Assembly (NCBI GenBank): GCA_964429355.1
Contig: CAYSCH010000368.1
Coordinates: 1-9,434 of the forward strand
Length of the DNA stretch: 9,434 bases
From: JAAYAY01 sp964429355
GTDB taxonomy: Bacteria > Planctomycetota > Planctomycetia > Pirellulales > Thermoguttaceae
Reading direction: 5' to 3'
Every line of letters begins with the position of its first letter. Within the stretch, counting starts at the first letter, position 1. Below are positions 6,511 through 9,434 of the stretch, piece by piece. Below the pieces are notes generated by a model that saw only the letters and a list, made by a program, of their open reading frames with translations, searched no databases and was not told the DNA's origin. The position numbers and the translations under genes were made by a program.

Positions 6511-6945
6511 ATGGTGCAATTGCATTTGGTTGCTAGAAGTCATGTCAGAACTCTTTGCCTGCTGGCATGTTCTGTGCTCATCCTGTCGATTGGTTGTGGG
6601 AAGCCGACCGTCCCTACAGGGACCGTCCAAGGCAAGGTGACCATGAATGACGAACCCTATGCAGGTGACGCATCCGTCAATTTCATGAGCTCCGAAACCG
6701 GACAGGCCAGTTCGGGGAACGTGCAGTCCGACGGAACGTTTCAGCTCAAAACACCGCTTCCGGTCGGATCGTACGTGGTCTTTCTTGGTCCAAGAGGCTC
6801 CGACTCGCCTGACGGAACCATGCAGCCGGAGGACGAGAAGTTCGACAGTACGCTACCCGCGAAGTATCGCAGCGAATCGACGACAGATATCAAGTTCGAC
6901 GTTGTTGAAGGGAAGAATGACTTTACCGTCGCATTGAAGAAGTAA
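6511..6945 (+). CDS. Small lipoprotein with a carboxypeptidase-regulatory-like beta domain
   Basis: The 144-residue product starts with a lipoprotein signal peptide: a hydrophobic stretch (about 13-28) ending SIG-Cys29, an acceptable though not ideal lipobox. The mature part resembles the beta-sandwich carboxypeptidase regulatory-like domains common in small planctomycete lipoproteins: GTVQGKVTMNDEPYAG (37-52), a 'G-x-V-x-x-D-G-T-F-Q-L' strand pair, then VGSYVVFLGPRG and a final strand DFTVAL. Such proteins often lie directly after DUF1559 genes, and this one is 87 bp downstream of one on the same strand and ends at a strong terminator, so the two are probably co-transcribed. It should be anchored in a membrane by a lipid on Cys29. 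The ATG at 6511 has AGGTGA 4 nt upstream. Its biochemical role is unknown. Confidence 0.9.
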   Translation: MVQLHLVARSHVRTLCLLACSVLILSIGCGKPTVPTGTVQGKVTMNDEPYAGDASVNFMSSETGQASSGNVQSDGTFQLKTPLPVGSYVVFLGPRGSDSPDGTMQPEDEKFDSTLPAKYRSESTTDIKFDVVEGKNDFTVALKK

Positions 6946-6994
6946 CGGTAGCGAAAGAACTGTTCTGTCGTCGGTTTCACCGGCGCACATGACC

Positions 6995-7036
6995 AGAACA
7001 CCCCGGCGGCTGCGGCGGCTGGGGTGTTCTTTTTTT
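6995..7036 (+). terminator. Strong intrinsic terminator after the lipoprotein gene
   Basis: AGAACACCCC (6995-7004) pairs perfectly with GGGGTGTTCT (7021-7030) as a 10-bp stem, followed by a run of seven Ts (7030-7036). The 16-nt loop is made of two copies of GGCGGCT separated by GC. It ends the DUF1559-lipoprotein unit. On the opposite strand there is no T-tail, so it acts in one direction only. It stops 2 bp short of the pheT stop codon. Confidence 0.92.
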
Positions 7037-7038
7037 CG

Positions 7039-9434
7039 CTATCGCAATTCAATCCCACGTTTGCCGAGAAATTCGAGAAAAGCCTTGCGGAACTCCTCGA
7101 TTTCGTCGCTCGTGAGAGTACGATCCGGGGCGCCGATCCAGAAACGATAGGAATAGCTGGCTTTGCCCGGCGCAAGGCCTTTCCCCTTATAGGACGTTAC
7201 GAACTGGCATGCGGTCACGAGCGGATGGCTGAACTCCGCAAGGAGGCCGTCGAGGGCTGCGAAGCCTCGCTCCAGATCCCATACGAGCGAGAAATCCTGC
7301 CACGAGCCCGGGAAGCGGGGGGGGGCCTTGTGTTCCACCACGGGAAAGATCGGGCCGTCCAACCGGTCGAACTCGATTTCGAACCACACCACTTGCCCGC
7401 CGCTCGGGGCCACCGCTTCCAGGGTCTTTCCGTAGAGGGCTCCGAGGCCCCCCACGATCTCCTCTCCGCACTGGATCGCCACCCAATACCCTGGCACCTG
7501 CCACGGCAACGACGAGCTGTCGGCGGGAATAAAGGAGAACGGCTTGCCGCCGATCATCCGTCCCAGGTCTTCGATCGCTCCCTTGACGCTGCGAAGGTGC
7601 TCTTCTACCGGCGGCTGGGGGGACTGCTGGTAGCTGATCCCGCCAAGGCGAGTTCCCTCGCGACAACCCTTTTTCAGCGCCTCATAGACGCGTCCCAATT
7701 CGAACAAACGGAATGCATCGCGGTGCGTACGGTTCAGGTCGACGAGGGCCAGTAGATTCGGCATCAGCGTTGTGCGCAATCTGCGATACTGCTGGGCGAT
7801 CGGATTGGCAAATGCAAGCGGGTGCTGTGGCTCGAAACCCAGCCTGGCAATCCAGTTATCGTCCGTCCAACCGTAGGTGTGTACTTCCGCGAAGTTGTGC
7901 CCTGCCGCCAGCAGGCGGCGGGCCTTGTGTTCGGTCCGAAGGGCCTTGTTGGCCAACAGCGGCTTGAGGGGCATCTTGGGCATTTGCGGCTCGATCTTGC
8001 CGTATCCGTAAATGCGAAGCACCTCTTCGGCAATGTCCTGGGGAATCGAAATGTCTTTCTCGCTCCGATGGGGCGGCACGCCGACCCTAAGCGTGCCATC
8101 GGCGGCGAACTCGGCTTTGAACTCCAACCGGTGGAGGATTCCCAGCACCTCCTCGTCGGGAATCTCAGCCCCCGCCATCATCGCCAATCTCCCGGGCGCC
8201 AATTCGATCGCACGGTAACCTTCCTTGAGATCGCCCGCCAGTGTCATCCGGCTGGTGACCTTCGGTTCGGCCCCGGCCTCTTCGACGAGTTTGAGAATTC
8301 TTGCGATCCCCCGTTTGACATTGACGGGCGGCTGGGTCTTTTCGAACCGCTGAGCCGCCTCCGTTCTCAAATCGAAACGGACCGATGTGCGCCGGATGCG
8401 GGAGGCTTTGAAATTGGCGGACTCGAGCAGGAGTTTAGTCGTCGACGCCCCCACTTCGCTGTTCAGACCGCCCATCACGCCCGCCAGTGCGACCGGCTTT
8501 TCGGCGTCCCAGATGAGCAGATCCTCGGGCAGCATCTTCCGCTGCTGCCCGTCAAGGGTTGTGAAGGTTCCCCCCTTGCCCATGGGTGCCACGCGAATCG
8601 CGGTGACTCGGTCGCCGTCAAAGGCGTGAGTGGGCTGGCCCAACTCCAGCATGACATAGTTCGTCACGTCGACCGACAGGTTCATCGTTCGCTGCCCCAG
8701 GGCGTGGAGACGCCGCTGCATGACAACCGGCGATGGAATCGTGGCCTTGCACTCCAGCTCGATGCAGCCATAGCAGGGGCAATTCTCATCGTCCTCAACC
8801 GAGAGTGGATACTCCGGAAGATCATCGTAGGCGGCCAGGTCGACCATCGGCAAAGGTTTGAGCGGACGCCGAAAGACTGCGGCAAACTCGCGGGCAAACC
8901 CATAATGGCCCCAGAGATCCGGACGGTGAGTCAGGCTCTTGTTGTCGATCTCAATGAGCACATCCTCGGCGGGAACAAGATCGGAAAGTCGCGTGCCGGC
9001 CTCCAGGTCCAGAGGCAACTCCAAGAGCCCTTCGTGCCAACGGCTCATTCCCAGTTCCGCCGCGGAGCACAGCACCCCTTCACTGTTGTGGCCACGCAGC
9101 TCGGTCGCCTCGATCCTGGTGTTCTCGGCCAGCACCACTCCCGCCGGAGCGAACGCTGCCTTCATTCCTTGGCGAACATTGGGGGCACCGCAGACGGTCT
9201 GGTATCGTTTGCCACCGCAATCCACCTCGACGACGGCGAGCGACTTTCCCTCGGCCGCCTCTTCGTCGCTGACAATGGATTCTGCCGACAGGACCTCGGC
9301 CACGAGCACGCCGTCGACCGAGCGGCGAATCACCTCGAACCCCTCCACCTCGGCCGTGGCCAGGGTGAGACGATCGGCGATGGTTTCCGGGGCCAGGTCG
9401 GAAAGGTCGACGAAATCGGAAATCCAGTCGAGCG
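7039..9434 (-). CDS. pheT: Phenylalanine--tRNA ligase beta subunit, 5' end beyond the window
   Basis: PheT pairs with PheS to charge tRNA-Phe, and it edits mischarged Tyr-tRNA. Visible are 797 residues; the frame runs through the right edge, beginning LDWISDFVDLSDLAPETIADRL, which matches the family start after about four residues, so only a few codons are missing. Domains in order (visible numbering): the N-terminal segment; an EMAP-type tRNA-binding domain (about 40-150, with VCGAPNVRQG and SEGVLCSAAELG); DNKSLTHRPDLWGHYGFARE (163-182); the B3/B4 editing domain with VDVTNYVMLELGQPTHAFD, whose conserved His is at 269; B5 with DIAEEVLRIYGY (466-477); the core; and the C-terminal FDX-ACB anticodon domain (about 698-797). 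The first part of the tRNA-binding domain lacks the usual HPxADKL motif. The GTG at 9348 is internal and not the start. pheS probably lies off the right edge. Confidence 0.97.
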   Translation of the reverse strand, partial: LDWISDFVDLSDLAPETIADRLTLATAEVEGFEVIRRSVDGVLVAEVLSAESIVSDEEAAEGKSLAVVEVDCGGKRYQTVCGAPNVRQGMKAAFAPAGVVLAENTRIEATELRGHNSEGVLCSAAELGMSRWHEGLLELPLDLEAGTRLSDLVPAEDVLIEIDNKSLTHRPDLWGHYGFAREFAAVFRRPLKPLPMVDLAAYDDLPEYPLSVEDDENCPCYGCIELECKATIPSPVVMQRRLHALGQRTMNLSVDVTNYVMLELGQPTHAFDGDRVTAIRVAPMGKGGTFTTLDGQQRKMLPEDLLIWDAEKPVALAGVMGGLNSEVGASTTKLLLESANFKASRIRRTSVRFDLRTEAAQRFEKTQPPVNVKRGIARILKLVEEAGAEPKVTSRMTLAGDLKEGYRAIELAPGRLAMMAGAEIPDEEVLGILHRLEFKAEFAADGTLRVGVPPHRSEKDISIPQDIAEEVLRIYGYGKIEPQMPKMPLKPLLANKALRTEHKARRLLAAGHNFAEVHTYGWTDDNWIARLGFEPQHPLAFANPIAQQYRRLRTTLMPNLLALVDLNRTHRDAFRLFELGRVYEALKKGCREGTRLGGISYQQSPQPPVEEHLRSVKGAIEDLGRMIGGKPFSFIPADSSSLPWQVPGYWVAIQCGEEIVGGLGALYGKTLEAVAPSGGQVVWFEIEFDRLDGPIFPVVEHKAPPRFPGSWQDFSLVWDLERGFAALDGLLAEFSHPLVTACQFVTSYKGKGLAPGKASYSYRFWIGAPDRTLTSDEIEEFRKAFLEFLGKRGIELR

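Noticed and set aside
9346..9348. GTG as the start of pheT
   Set aside because: The 28 codons between it and the window edge encode the conserved PheT N-terminus (LDWISDFVDL...), so the gene begins outside the window.

Overview
The window is a stretch of bacterial chromosome, most likely from a planctomycete. The strongest evidence is the gene at 5437-6423. It encodes a protein with a type IV prepilin-like leader, the DUF1559 body and a C-terminal H-X9-DG motif, a family hugely expanded in Planctomycetes. It is followed by a small lipoprotein gene of a kind common next to such genes. The DNA is fairly GC-rich, several genes appear to use GTG or TTG starts, and gene orientation is mixed, with long gaps between genes. 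This fits a planctomycete genome with few large operons.

Layout from left to right: purM (plus, 166-1230) faces a short BON-domain gene (minus, 1258-1488) with only 27 bp between their stops. A gap of about 277 bp follows. Then comes a full three-module dsbD (minus, 1766-3841), whose protein has a periplasmic alpha domain, a membrane core and a C-terminal thioredoxin domain, and keeps all three cysteine pairs. Upstream of dsbD is a 344-bp gap without a recognisable gene. It may hold a 57-codon ORF whose stop overlaps the dsbD start (TGATG). Next is an APH-fold phosphotransferase gene (minus, 4186-5205 or 5262) with an unusual catalytic loop. A divergent intergenic region carries a near-consensus sigma70 promoter for the DUF1559 gene (plus, 5437-6423), which is followed by the lipoprotein gene (plus, 6511-6945) and a strong intrinsic terminator at 6995-7036. 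The minus-strand pheT gene (7039 to beyond 9434) converges on this terminator and is cut by the right edge, so its first few codons lie outside.

The genes do not form one pathway. purM (purine synthesis) and pheT (Phe-tRNA charging) are housekeeping genes. dsbD supplies reducing power to the periplasm. The DUF1559 and lipoprotein genes look like one transcription unit for cell-envelope proteins. The phosphotransferase and the BON protein have unknown substrates and partners.

I see no mobile element, CRISPR array, tRNA or rRNA, and no clear new multi-gene system. The points most worth a second look are the altered catalytic loop of the phosphotransferase, the possible coupled small ORF in front of dsbD, and the missing HPxADKL-type motif in the tRNA-binding domain of PheT.
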